64,000 nucleotides of DNA from Thalassospira sp. (lineage in GTDB: Bacteria > Pseudomonadota > Alphaproteobacteria > Rhodospirillales > Thalassospiraceae). Made by a program: the position numbers and the translations under genes. Where the stretch lies: assembly GCF_002709775.1 (NCBI RefSeq), contig NZ_PAQR01000016.1, positions 1-64,000 of the forward strand, given 5' to 3'. The notes under the pieces are model-generated. The model was not told where the DNA came from. It did no database searches and saw only the letters and a program-made list of their open reading frames with translations. Positions 23,264 to 31,673 of the stretch are shown here, piece after piece. Position 1 is the first letter of the stretch, and every line of letters starts with the position of its first letter.

Positions 23264-23492
23264 CACTCGTCAGAGATCCACGCATCTGGATCGCCTCGAA
23301 CAGGCGGCGGACCGCATACGAGCGAATGATGCTGATGCAGGTGAAGACAGCGCCGATGGCCAGATTGTCCGAGAGCGACACCGTGAGCCCGAACAGCGGG
23401 AACACCGCGATCTGTGTCGCCACGGCAACGCCGTAACCGATGCCCACGTTGGCCAGCGCTTCCACCAGCGACATGCGTCTCGACTGCCTCAT
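23244..23492 (-). CDS. DUF7220-like small phage membrane protein
   Basis: An 82-aa protein: MRQSRRMSLVEALANVGIGY, then two hydrophobic helices (about 15-33 and 42-58, LAIGAVFTCISIIRSY) and a VRRLFEAI end. This layout matches small two-helix proteins next to DNA methyltransferase genes in alphaproteobacterial phages. Its start overlaps the methyltransferase stop by 4 bp. The last ten residues come from the direct-repeat segment, so the native C-terminus may have been altered. Confidence 0.65.
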   Translation of the reverse strand: MRQSRRMSLVEALANVGIGYGVAVATQIAVFPLFGLTVSLSDNLAIGAVFTCISIIRSYAVRRLFEAIQMRGSLTSAAGIWR

Positions 23493-24817
23493 CCGCGCGT
23501 CCTTTCCTCCTTGATCTCATCGAACGTCCGATCGTCCCCGTCGAGGACGGCGGTCTTGCCGGTCGCCTTCTGCCAACGCTCGACGGCCACGTCCACGTAG
23601 ACGGGACTAATCTCCATGGCAAAGACCCGTCGGCCAACGGACTCGCCCGCCATGATCTGTGATCCCGACCCCGAGAACGGCTCATAGCACAGACCGCCCG
23701 GCTCCACATGCTGGCGCATCGGCGTCGCGAAACAGTCCAGCGGTTTCGGCGTCGGATGGTCGGGGCGTTCCTCGCCCGAGAGACCATGGATGTCCCAGAC
23801 CGACGGCAGGAACTCGGCACCATCCGCCTTGGGCGGCATGTTGCCCTTGATCCAGCCCATCAGGCAGGGCTCGTGTTTCCAGAGATAGCGCGACCGGGTG
23901 AGGACGCCCTTCTCCTTGTTCCAGATGATCTGCTGATGCTGAAAGGCGCCCATCTCGGTCCAGACCTCTTCGAGCATGGCCTGGCGGCGGGAGGCATGCC
24001 AGCAGTACCAGGCGGCGTTGGGCTCGATCGCTTCCGCAATCGCCGCCTTGATGAAGCCGCGATAGAGGTCGGGGCCTTGCGAGGAATCGTCCCAGGTCAC
24101 ACCATAGGTGGCGGACCAGTCCTTGTTGCCGTCGGTTCCGCTGGTGTCACCCTTGGCGACCTTGGCCTTGCGCGCGCTGTTCTGCGGATGGTTGGTGCCA
24201 TCGTAGTCGACCAGGTACGGCGGATCGGTGGCGAACAGGATGGCGCGCTCGCCGTTCATCAGGCGCTTCACGTCATCCGCGTTCGTGCTGTCGCCGCAGA
24301 GCAGACGATGATCGCCCAGCAGCCACAGGTCACCCGGACGACTGACCGGCTCGACCGGCGGCTCCGGGATGGTGTCCTCAGCAACGAAACCACCGGCTTG
24401 CTGTTCCCCATCCTCGCTCTCCAACAACCGGTCGATCTCCGACAGGTCGAAGCCGGTCAGGTCGAGGTCGAAGTCCTGGGCCTTGAGGTCCGCCAGTTCG
24501 AGACGCAGCAGTTCCTCGTCCCATCCGGCGTTCTCCGCGATCTTGTTGTCGGCGATGATCAGCGCCCGGCGTTGGGTCTCGGAGAGATGGCCGAGGCGGA
24601 TCACCGGCACGTCGTCGAGACCGAGCTTGCGCGCCGCCATGAGACGGCCATGTCCGGCGATGACGCCACCGTCCTCGCCGATCAGGATCGGATTGACGAA
24701 ACCGAACTCGGCGATGGACCCGGCGATCTGCGCGACCTGCCCCTCGTCGTGGGTGCGGGCGTTGCGCGCATAGGGGATCAATCGATCCACCGGAACGGTT
24801 TCGATCGTCAAGTCCAT
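23489..24817 (-). CDS. ParB-like nuclease domain/DNA methyltransferase
   Basis: A 442-aa protein. Residues 1-120 form a ParB/sulfiredoxin-like domain (VPVDRLIPYARNARTHDEGQ, ENPVLIGEDGGVIAGHGRL-type strand, VIRLGHLSETQRRALIIADN). The rest is an N4/N6 amino-methyltransferase with motif IV DPPY (ATDPPYLVDY) and the SAM-binding motif near the C-terminus (CYEPFSGSGSQIMAGE), so the motif order is beta-class-like. Common in phages, where it probably masks phage DNA from host restriction. No cognate nuclease is encoded beside it. Confidence 0.9.
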   Translation of the reverse strand: MDLTIETVPVDRLIPYARNARTHDEGQVAQIAGSIAEFGFVNPILIGEDGGVIAGHGRLMAARKLGLDDVPVIRLGHLSETQRRALIIADNKIAENAGWDEELLRLELADLKAQDFDLDLTGFDLSEIDRLLESEDGEQQAGGFVAEDTIPEPPVEPVSRPGDLWLLGDHRLLCGDSTNADDVKRLMNGERAILFATDPPYLVDYDGTNHPQNSARKAKVAKGDTSGTDGNKDWSATYGVTWDDSSQGPDLYRGFIKAAIAEAIEPNAAWYCWHASRRQAMLEEVWTEMGAFQHQQIIWNKEKGVLTRSRYLWKHEPCLMGWIKGNMPPKADGAEFLPSVWDIHGLSGEERPDHPTPKPLDCFATPMRQHVEPGGLCYEPFSGSGSQIMAGESVGRRVFAMEISPVYVDVAVERWQKATGKTAVLDGDDRTFDEIKEERTRG

Positions 24818-25134
24818 CTGTCAATCTGCCATGTGTCGGGAACGCTTGACGGACCGGCGGCGCAAACCCGCAGAAACCCTGGGGTTGGCGTCAATCCGTC
24901 AAGTCGGTGTCAAGTAAGTTGGCGGGCCTGTCGGTGGCGAAATCCCGCGCTGGCGCCTCCCGCATACGATATCCGCCAGGAAGGAACCAAGATATCAAAT
25001 ACTTAGCGGGCGACGACTACCGGGACCACGTGTCCCGCGCGCGCCTCTCGCGAGCATGGTTTGAATATAGCCCATCGAAGCCGAGCCTGTCTCACCGTCC
25101 GATGTCTCACGGAAAAATGTCTCACGAGGCGGTT
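24818..25134. promoter_or_regulatory. Intergenic region with repeats upstream of the methyltransferase
   Basis: This 317-bp gap has no supported gene. It holds a 9-bp inverted repeat CTTGACGGA (24845-24853) / TCCGTCAAG (24895-24903) and three direct copies of TGTCTCAC (25088-25095, 25103-25110, 25119-25126) spaced 15 and 16 bases apart. These are candidate operator sites for the methyltransferase/DUF7220 transcript. Confidence 0.45.
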
Positions 25135-25572
25135 TCATCTTGACAGCCGTGCCGCCCGGTCGACCACGAAGGACTGCGAGCGCTTCGCCGGGACGCGGCG
25201 ACCGTCGAGCCGCAGGGCGATGACGCTGAGTCCGTACTGCCAGCGGCGATGGGCGGTGGCGCGACTGACGCCGAAGCGCCAGCAGATGGCCTTCCACGGC
25301 GCGCCCTCGGCTCGAGCCCAGAGGAGCTTGCCGTCCTCGGGTGCCAGGAAGCGGATCCAGGTCAGGGTTTCCTCCATGCGCGAGATGGCCGCCGCCGAGG
25401 GTGGGGGGCGCCGCATGGGCTGAGGGATCGCTCCGACCATGTCGGCGAAGTCGCGCGCCACCTCGGGCCAGACGTTAAAGAAGCCCTGGACCTTCTCCTC
25501 GGGCAACCGCTTGAGCACGTCGGCGGCCTCGACGAGACGGTCCTCGACCCGTTCCGGCGTCCAGTCAGCCAT
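25135..25572 (-). CDS. DUF6362-like phage protein
   Basis: ATG 25572 gives 145 aa (MADWTPERVEDRLVEAADVL). A helix-turn-helix-like segment lies near the C-terminus (APWKAICWRFGVSRATAHRR), preceded by MEETLTWIRFLAPEDGKLLW. I recall this pattern as DUF6362, found at the end of phage early operons. The HTH suggests a role in late-gene control or DNA packaging start, but this is inference. It overlaps the preceding gene by 8 bp. Confidence 0.65.
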   Translation of the reverse strand: MADWTPERVEDRLVEAADVLKRLPEEKVQGFFNVWPEVARDFADMVGAIPQPMRRPPPSAAAISRMEETLTWIRFLAPEDGKLLWARAEGAPWKAICWRFGVSRATAHRRWQYGLSVIALRLDGRRVPAKRSQSFVVDRAARLSR

Positions 25573-25765
25573 GGTGCACCTCCCGGCCGCCGTCGCGCCG
25601 GCCATAGAGCTTCTCGCCCAGTTGGCGGATCAGTTCGCGCTCGGGCCAGGTCAGGCGGTCATCCTCCACCGACACCGCGAGCAGACCCTGCTCGTGCCAT
25701 CCATCGCGCTTGACCTGTTCGGGGTCGCGGCGTTCGCCGCCGTAGCCTTTCGGGAAACGCTTCAT
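25565..25765 (-). CDS. Small hydrophilic phage protein
   Basis: A 66-aa charged protein, MKRFPKGYGGERRDPEQVKR, continuing DGWHEQGLLAVSVEDDRLTW. The frame is held tightly between neighbours: a 4-bp overlap with the RuvC-like gene and 8 bp with the DUF6362 gene, so it is probably real. No family or function recognised. Confidence 0.6.
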   Translation of the reverse strand: MKRFPKGYGGERRDPEQVKRDGWHEQGLLAVSVEDDRLTWPERELIRQLGEKLYGRRDGGREVHHG

Positions 25766-26280
25766 CGCGCACCTCCCCGGGTCTCCATGGCCCAGAGCAG
25801 CAGCGCGATGGCGTCGGCCTCGTTGTCGTCGGCGGGGGCATACCCCCGCGCCGTCACCGCCGCGATGACCGCGTCCTTGTTGGCGTTGCCCTTGCCAGTG
25901 ACATGGCGCTTGATGGTGCCCACCGGCACGGCCTCATAGGGGATCGCATGGTGTTCGCACCAGGCGGTGACGTGAGCGAGGAAGCCGCCGTAGGCATGGG
26001 CGGCGTCGACCCCGGCATGGCGACGGACTTCCTCGACGAAAACGGCGTCCAGGTAGCCTGCCGCCTGCTTGATCTCTGTGAGCCAGCGCTTGAAGCGCAG
26101 GAAGCGCATGCCGCCACCCTGCCAGCGGTCGTTCTTGAACTCGGCGGTGCCACTGATGATCCGACCGTCCGGCCCATGCAGCGCCCATCCGGTCTTGGTG
26201 CCGAGATCGAGGGCAAGAATGACGGGGTGGTCCGGCGCCTGTTCGGCGAGAAATTCGATCAATGCGGGCTGGCTCATCAT
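25762..26280 (-). CDS. RuvC-like Holliday junction resolvase
   Basis: ATG 26280, with AAGGAG five bases upstream, gives 172 aa. The RNase H fold is clear: first acidic strand HPVILALDLGTKTGWALHG, second VFVEEVRRHAG, and C-terminal DNEADAIALLLWAME. These supply the Asp/Glu/Asp residues that bind Mg2+. KGNANKDAVIAAVTARG is the conserved helix before the last motif. Phage relatives cut branched DNA arising from recombination-dependent replication before packaging. Confidence 0.85.
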   Translation of the reverse strand: MMSQPALIEFLAEQAPDHPVILALDLGTKTGWALHGPDGRIISGTAEFKNDRWQGGGMRFLRFKRWLTEIKQAAGYLDAVFVEEVRRHAGVDAAHAYGGFLAHVTAWCEHHAIPYEAVPVGTIKRHVTGKGNANKDAVIAAVTARGYAPADDNEADAIALLLWAMETRGGAR

Positions 26281-26618
26281 CGGGCTCCTTGGCAATCGGT
26301 TTTGGGAATGGGCTGGGAAGCAGCAACCCGACCATTGGTGGGAGGAGTGTGCGTTCCCGGGAACACTCCTCCCCCTATAGGGGGAGGTGGGAACGTGGAA
26401 ATCGTTGAAATCATTACGTTTTTCCTTGGTTGGGAACGGATGGGAACGAGATTTTTGGGAAGCTGATTTATTCAATGGGTTCAATGACTTGATGCGGATT
26501 TGAGGGCACAAAATCTTGGGAATTCCCGTTGGGAAGCTGGGAACCGGGAACGGAAACCGCCCCCCATCCGCTTGGGCAGGAAGCTCTGGGAACGCTGGGA
26601 ACGGAGCACGCATGGTCC
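26281..26618. promoter_or_regulatory. Non-coding GGGAA-repeat region, possible replication origin
   Basis: This 338-bp gap between the primase and RuvC-like genes carries about twelve copies of T/CGGGAA (starts near 26303, 26314, 26388, 26431, 26441, 26456, 26517, 26530, 26538, 26545, 26587, 26596), nearly all on the plus strand. It also holds three palindromes: a hairpin with arms 26340-26350/26363-26373, the 20-bp CCTCCCCCTATAGGGGGAGG (26368-26387) and GGGAATTCCC (26518-26527). Iterons beside a primase gene suggest a phage origin or a multi-site operator. Confidence 0.5.
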
Positions 26619-28814
26619 TCACTCCCCGGTCTCGTGGGCGCCATGGACGAACCGCCCGACACCCCGCGCAAACGGCCCGGCCGGAACGTCCAGCCACTTG
26701 AGTTCCTTCGAGCCTTCGGCCATGCCCTTGACCAGGATGGGCGGCCGGCCGTTGAGCATCTCCTGGACCAGCCCCTCGATCTTGTTGCGCGCCATGTCGT
26801 GGAATACGACGGGCAAGCGGTGGCGCTGCTTGAACAGCCCCGTGCCGCCGGTATGGGTGTAGGGGTGACCGTCCTCGGCCGCACGGGCGATGGCTTCGAC
26901 CAGGGCATCCATCAGGTCCTGCTCGGGCCGGCGGACGGCCCGCAGGCGTTCGGTCGCATCGACCAGCAGCCCGGTCGGCGCGCGCAGGAAGGTACGGATG
27001 GCCCGATCGGCCGGGCCGTTGGCCTTGACCACCGCGCCCTGGAAAACGGCGTTGCGGGCAAAGGGCTCTTCGAGCGCCTTAAAGATGTACCCCTGATGCT
27101 CCTCGGGCGCGGGCCAGAGCGCATAGACCATGCGCACCCCATCGACGATGGCGCTGGTGCCGCGCACGGCGTCACGGGCTTGCTCGACCGAGGCGATGGG
27201 CCGATTGCCCTGGGGCTTGCGCATGTGGTGGGCGACGATTACCGCCGCGCCGGTTTCGGTGGCGAGGCTCGCCAACAGGCCCGTCGCAAAACTGCCGGCA
27301 GCCGGATCGGAGGTGACGTCGGCATGGATGAAGGACGCCAGCGGGTCGAACACCACCAGCTTGAGATCGCGCAGCCTCATGATCTGATCGCGCACCATGC
27401 GGAACTGGGGCGTGATTTCGGGGCCGTCCTTGCCGGACACCACCAGCGGGATCGGCCCGCCCGCATTGGGCAGCGGCACGACGATCAGCCGTTCGGGTGC
27501 CTTGAGACGAAGCTCGTCCGGGTCCAGGCGCTGCAAGCGACGATGGACTTCCCCCTGGTCATCCTCGGCGGTGAAGATGACGGCGGTGCCGAACGCGCGC
27601 ACCGGGCCACCGAAAGCCATCGGCTCAGGGCTGACCGAGACGGAACGCGCCTTGCCGGTCGCCACTGACAGCGCCAGGTCGAGGGTCATCATGCCCTTGC
27701 CGGTGTCGCCCATGGCGGCCAGGATCGAGACCATGCCCATGGGGAACGAGCCTTCGACCAGAAAACGCTGCTCGGGCGCATCGCCGGAATAGCGAGTGGC
27801 ATGCCAGTCCGAAAGGTCGAGAGTGGCATTCTCCGAACGGAGGGTCTGGCGTTCGGTGGTGGCGATGAACTCGGCCACGTCCATGCCGTCGTCGACCGCG
27901 TCCGCCGCATCCCATTTCTCAAGCTTTTCGTCGGGCGGTAGCAGAACGGACACCGACCGGGCGCCAGCGGCCAACACGGCCTGTCCCGCCGCCATGGCGT
28001 ACTGCCAACCGGGGCCGTCCTTGTCGGGCCAGATCAGCACCCGTTTGCCGTCGAGCGGCGACCAGTCGGTCTTCTCGATCGGCGCCTTGGCCCCGTTCAT
28101 GGCCGTGGTGGCCGAGATGCCGGCATCGATGAGCGCCTGGGCGGCCTTCTCGCCTTCCACCAGAACCACCGGATCGGCGGCCTTGATGCCGGGTCGATTG
28201 TAGAGGGGGCGCGGCTCCGGGGCTTTGAGACGCCGGTTGACCACATCCCAGGGCCGGAACTGTTTGCCGCCGGGAGGGTCGTAACGATAGACGCAGGCGA
28301 TCAGCCGACCGTCCTCGTCGTGATAGTCCCACTTGGCGGTGACCGGCCCGAGATCATCCGTCGGCGGCGCTTTGGCCTGTGCCGCGCGATCGTCGTGGAG
28401 TGTCCGGCTGCGGCCATCGAGCCATTCGCGGATGTCGTCCATGATGGCGGGGAAATCCGTGCGCGTATCCCGGCCGGAAACCGCAGCCCACAAGCCGATG
28501 ATGTCGCCGCCCTCGCCGGTCGCGAAGTCGTGCCACATGCCGGCCTTGGGTCCGGCCAGTTCCACCGACAGGCTGTCGCCGCGATTGCCTTGGACGTCGC
28601 CGACCAGGAACTTGCCCCCCTGGAACGCACCGCCCGGCAGCAGGTAGGAAAGCACGCCCCGCAGGTTGACCAGCATCCGGGTCTTGATCTCCTCGGTGGT
28701 CTCCGCCCCATCCCAGGGTCGGCTATCGTCGAGGCGCTGGGGCTCGGCGTCGTTGAAGTCACGCCAACGCTCGAAGTCGATGACGTTGTCCTCGGTCGGC
28801 GGCGTATCAACCAT
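26619..28814 (-). CDS. TOPRIM primase fused to RepA-like replicative helicase
   Basis: ATG 28814 (MVDTPPTEDNVIDFERWRD) gives 731 aa. The N-terminal half includes a zinc-free primase-like part (MWHDFATGEGGDIIGLWAA) and a TOPRIM motif (DPVVLVEGEKAAQALIDAG, then RVLIWPDKDGPGW). The C-terminal half is a hexameric RecA/RepA-type helicase with Walker A ILAAMGDTGKGMMTLD and Walker B-like LKLVVFDPLASF. It should start and drive phage DNA replication. It overlaps the nuclease gene by 8 bp. The 26281-26618 repeat array lies just after it. Confidence 0.88.
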   Translation of the reverse strand: MVDTPPTEDNVIDFERWRDFNDAEPQRLDDSRPWDGAETTEEIKTRMLVNLRGVLSYLLPGGAFQGGKFLVGDVQGNRGDSLSVELAGPKAGMWHDFATGEGGDIIGLWAAVSGRDTRTDFPAIMDDIREWLDGRSRTLHDDRAAQAKAPPTDDLGPVTAKWDYHDEDGRLIACVYRYDPPGGKQFRPWDVVNRRLKAPEPRPLYNRPGIKAADPVVLVEGEKAAQALIDAGISATTAMNGAKAPIEKTDWSPLDGKRVLIWPDKDGPGWQYAMAAGQAVLAAGARSVSVLLPPDEKLEKWDAADAVDDGMDVAEFIATTERQTLRSENATLDLSDWHATRYSGDAPEQRFLVEGSFPMGMVSILAAMGDTGKGMMTLDLALSVATGKARSVSVSPEPMAFGGPVRAFGTAVIFTAEDDQGEVHRRLQRLDPDELRLKAPERLIVVPLPNAGGPIPLVVSGKDGPEITPQFRMVRDQIMRLRDLKLVVFDPLASFIHADVTSDPAAGSFATGLLASLATETGAAVIVAHHMRKPQGNRPIASVEQARDAVRGTSAIVDGVRMVYALWPAPEEHQGYIFKALEEPFARNAVFQGAVVKANGPADRAIRTFLRAPTGLLVDATERLRAVRRPEQDLMDALVEAIARAAEDGHPYTHTGGTGLFKQRHRLPVVFHDMARNKIEGLVQEMLNGRPPILVKGMAEGSKELKWLDVPAGPFARGVGRFVHGAHETGE

Positions 28815-29571
28815 GGTCCGACCTCCAGCAGCGATCCGACCAGGCGCAGAACCGGCATTCGTGGAAGTCGGCGGATTGGGCGATGCGGGGCAGCAACTCG
28901 CCCGCCTCGGTGGCGCGGATGATGCGCACCGCCTTGTCGCTCGCCGTCTGGGCCAGGCCGCCGTCGAACGGCACCAGTTCGTGATGCAGCTCGGCGGTGT
29001 CCTTGTTGATCGCCGTGAACAGCGCCGGGTTTTGGGAGATGCCCGGCACGCTTGCTTCCATGTAGGCCTGATAGGTGGCGATCTGGGCCGCATAGATCGG
29101 TTTCGAGACCGCCACACCCCGTTTGGCCGTATCCTTCCAGGACCTGTCGTTGAGCGACTTGCATTCCCAAAGCGCCGGGAACCCGGTCAGCACGGGACCG
29201 GCATTGATGATGCCGTCCACATGGCCGCGGATGCGCCCGTCGGCGACGGAGAAACCGAACTGCTCGCCGTCCGGGCGGTTGCCCTTGGTGGTGTAGAGAT
29301 CGAACCCAGCCTTGCGCAGCCAGCCGATGGCCAGGTCCTCGAACACATGACCGGCGGCAAAGATGCGCAACGTCCGACCGTCGAAGTCGCTGCCATCGTC
29401 CTTCGGCGCGTCGGCATACTCGAACTGCAAGGCACGCTCGCAGGCCACGCCCAAACGGGATCCGCCGAGATAGTCCCGCGACGGCCTCGCGGCGTTCTCC
29501 GCCTCCAGGGCCTCGTCGATGAGCGCGTTGATCCGCTCGGCGACGGTTGCCGAGTGGTTGTAATCGAGCAT
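28807..29571 (-). CDS. PD-(D/E)XK nuclease, Cas4/AddB-like
   Basis: A 254-aa protein with the PD-(D/E)XK core: GHVDGIINAG (Asp) and ALWECKSLND (Glu-x-Lys), followed by YAAQIATYQAYMEA (the QxxxY motif). A cysteine after LGVACERALQF near the N-terminus and three at the C-terminus (ECRFCAWSDRCW) match the four-Cys iron-sulphur cluster of Cas4 and AddB nucleases. It likely acts as a phage recombination exonuclease with the ssDNA-binding and P-loop proteins of the same operon. Confidence 0.85.
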   Translation of the reverse strand: MLDYNHSATVAERINALIDEALEAENAARPSRDYLGGSRLGVACERALQFEYADAPKDDGSDFDGRTLRIFAAGHVFEDLAIGWLRKAGFDLYTTKGNRPDGEQFGFSVADGRIRGHVDGIINAGPVLTGFPALWECKSLNDRSWKDTAKRGVAVSKPIYAAQIATYQAYMEASVPGISQNPALFTAINKDTAELHHELVPFDGGLAQTASDKAVRIIRATEAGELLPRIAQSADFHECRFCAWSDRCWRSDHG

Positions 29572-29978
29572 CAGAAAGGGATCTCCGTGTCCTCGGCCTT
29601 GGCCGTCGCCAACATGGCGTCCTGAAAGCCACCGACGGCGACCTCGATCAGGGTGAGGACCTGCGCTTCGGTGAGGTCGACCAGCCGGATCTGCCAGCCG
29701 ATCTCCTCCATGATTTCGGCGAGCGGCTTCATGGCGGCGCGGATCGCGGCCTGTTCCTGTTCGGTCAGATCAACCATGCCCCAGCGCTCCTTCGCCAAAC
29801 GCGACCAGAAGCCTTGGCAACTCATGGAGCAGAACCAGACCGAGGGCCGGGGCCGTTTCGATGGCACCGGGTCGAACCAGCCAAAGCCACGGGCTGGACG
29901 TCGACAGACGGCACAGAACGCACCACGCGGATGCCAGAGGCGCAGACGGGTGGCGGCAGTGTCGGATGAAGAAGCCAT
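29571..29978 (-). CDS. DUF6511-like zinc-finger phage protein
   Basis: A 135-aa protein. The N-terminus has a C-x2-C ... C-x3-C zinc ribbon (AFCAVCRRPARGFGWFDP, then WFCSMSCQGFW). The C-terminal half is an acidic helical domain (LTEQEQAAIRAAMKPLAEIM). This matches a family known to me as DUF6511, common beside phage helicase genes. Start at 29978 is three bases after the helicase stop; the stop overlaps the nuclease start. Confidence 0.7.
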   Translation of the reverse strand: MASSSDTAATRLRLWHPRGAFCAVCRRPARGFGWFDPVPSKRPRPSVWFCSMSCQGFWSRLAKERWGMVDLTEQEQAAIRAAMKPLAEIMEEIGWQIRLVDLTEAQVLTLIEVAVGGFQDAMLATAKAEDTEIPF

Positions 29979-29981
29979 GGA

Positions 29982-31661
29982 TCATGCCGCCCTCCCAATG
30001 TCGGCCGCCGAAGCCACCAGATTGGTGATGGCGCCCTTGTTGAACTGGAAGGTGAGCAGCGCCGAAGCCTGATAGCGGGTCAGGCCGAAGTCCTGGCGGA
30101 ACTGAGGTGGCAGATACTGAAGCTGGCGTTCCGTCGCCGGCTGGTTGAGCCAGGAGCGGGTCTTGTGCGCGCTCTCGTCGGTCTCGTTCTCGTTGAGCCA
30201 GTCATCGGCCGCCGCCAGGCAAACGGTGCGCTCGCCCACGGCCAGCAACCGCGCGCGCTGTCCTTTCGCCCCGCCGACGGCATGCCAGCGGCCATGAAGG
30301 AAGAAGATGCCGCCCCAGGCACTGAACCCATTGGCCACCAATGCCGCGTCGTCGCCGAAGAGATCGCACCAGCGGAAGCTGGAGCGCTTCAGGAGATCGA
30401 TCTCCGACATCACGAAATCGGCAAGCGGCGTCGCCTCGCCGTCGCCCAAGCCGGCGGACTCCCACAGGTAGCCGCAGAGGGGGCATTCGCGGAGTGCCAA
30501 CGGCACCTGAGCGGCGCACTCCGGGCAGTCCTTGGTCGGGGCCTCGCCGTCACCGGTCTTGCCGTCGAGATTGACGTCCTGCTCAAGGCAGCCGTGCAGC
30601 AGGGTCGAGGTGCCGAAGTCGAGAACGATGCAATCGGTCTTGACCACACCCGGAAACTCGCCTGGATCGACGGTGCGCAAGCCCCTCCCGACCATCTGGA
30701 TCATGGTGGACTTGTAGGAACTGGGGCGCAGCAGCACGACGCAGCTGGTCGGCTGATGATCCCAGCCCTCGGTCAGCACCGCCACGTTGACGATGACCTG
30801 GGTGTCTCCCTTCTCAAAGGCACGCAGCACCGAGCGGCGTTCCGCCTCGCCCATGTCACCATGGACCATGCCGGCGGCCACGCCATCATCGCGGAAGGCC
30901 TCGGTGACGTTGCGGGCGTGATCGACCGTGGAACAGAACACCACGGTCTGCCGATCGCCCGCCTTCTCGCGCCAGTGGCGGATCACCGCTTCGGTGATCG
31001 GCGCCGTGTTCATGATCGCGTCGACCGCCTTCATGTCGAAGTCGTCGACGGTCTTGCGAACACTCTTCAGCGCCTCCTGCGCGCCGACATCGATGACGAA
31101 GGTGCGCGGCGGCACGAGATGGCCCGAGGCGATCAGTTCGCCGATGCTGATCTGGTCGGCGACGTTGGAGAAGACGGGCCGCAGCCCTCGTCTGTCACCC
31201 CGGTTGGGCGTCGCTGTGACGCCGAACACCCGGACATCCGGATTGCGGTCCCGCGCCTTGTCGATGATCCTGCGGTAGCTGTCGGCGGCCACATGGTGCG
31301 CCTCGTCGATCACCAGCAGATCGAGCGCCGGCAGGAGATCGAGGTTGGCGGACCGGGCCAGGGTCGGCACCATGGCGAAGGTCGTCCGCCCCCGCCAGGA
31401 CTTGGTGCGGGAGTCGACAATCGACGTGCTGATCTTCGGATTGACCTTGGCGAACTTGAGCACGTTCTGCGCCGTCAGTTCATCGCGATGGGCGAGCACG
31501 GCCGCCTTGGCGTCGGTGCCCTCCAGCATCCGGCCGACCACGCCCGAAAGCATGATCGTCTTGCCGGCCCCGGTCGGCGCGACGCCCAGGGTGTTGCCGT
31601 GCTCATCGAGCGCATCCACGGCGCGCTCGACGAACACCTTCTGGCGGGGACGGAGAAGCAT
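29982..31661 (-). CDS. DEAD/DEAH-box superfamily 2 helicase
   Basis: A 559-aa SF2 helicase: motif I GVAPTGAGKTIMLSG, motif II LLVIDEAHHVAAD, motif III VFGVTATPNRGDRRG, a helicase C domain with VIVNVAVLTEGWDHQPTSCV and QMVGRGLRTV (motif VI). A zinc ribbon (CPECAAQVPLALRECPLCG) lies at about 375-395 and a helical C-terminal part may bind DNA. Similar helicases occur in many phage replication modules and probably help recombination or replication restart. Confidence 0.9.
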   Translation of the reverse strand: MLLRPRQKVFVERAVDALDEHGNTLGVAPTGAGKTIMLSGVVGRMLEGTDAKAAVLAHRDELTAQNVLKFAKVNPKISTSIVDSRTKSWRGRTTFAMVPTLARSANLDLLPALDLLVIDEAHHVAADSYRRIIDKARDRNPDVRVFGVTATPNRGDRRGLRPVFSNVADQISIGELIASGHLVPPRTFVIDVGAQEALKSVRKTVDDFDMKAVDAIMNTAPITEAVIRHWREKAGDRQTVVFCSTVDHARNVTEAFRDDGVAAGMVHGDMGEAERRSVLRAFEKGDTQVIVNVAVLTEGWDHQPTSCVVLLRPSSYKSTMIQMVGRGLRTVDPGEFPGVVKTDCIVLDFGTSTLLHGCLEQDVNLDGKTGDGEAPTKDCPECAAQVPLALRECPLCGYLWESAGLGDGEATPLADFVMSEIDLLKRSSFRWCDLFGDDAALVANGFSAWGGIFFLHGRWHAVGGAKGQRARLLAVGERTVCLAAADDWLNENETDESAHKTRSWLNQPATERQLQYLPPQFRQDFGLTRYQASALLTFQFNKGAITNLVASAADIGRAA

Positions 31662-31673
31662 CGGCCCACCCTC

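Noticed and set aside
25762..26697. 311-residue version of the RuvC-like protein
   Set aside because: The extra N-terminal 139 residues come from the GGGAA repeat region. ATG 26280 has a good ribosome-binding site and gives the normal family start.
28301..29632. 443-residue minus-strand frame across the nuclease/primase junction
   Set aside because: Arginine-rich shadow frame that overlaps two convincing genes in the same strand.
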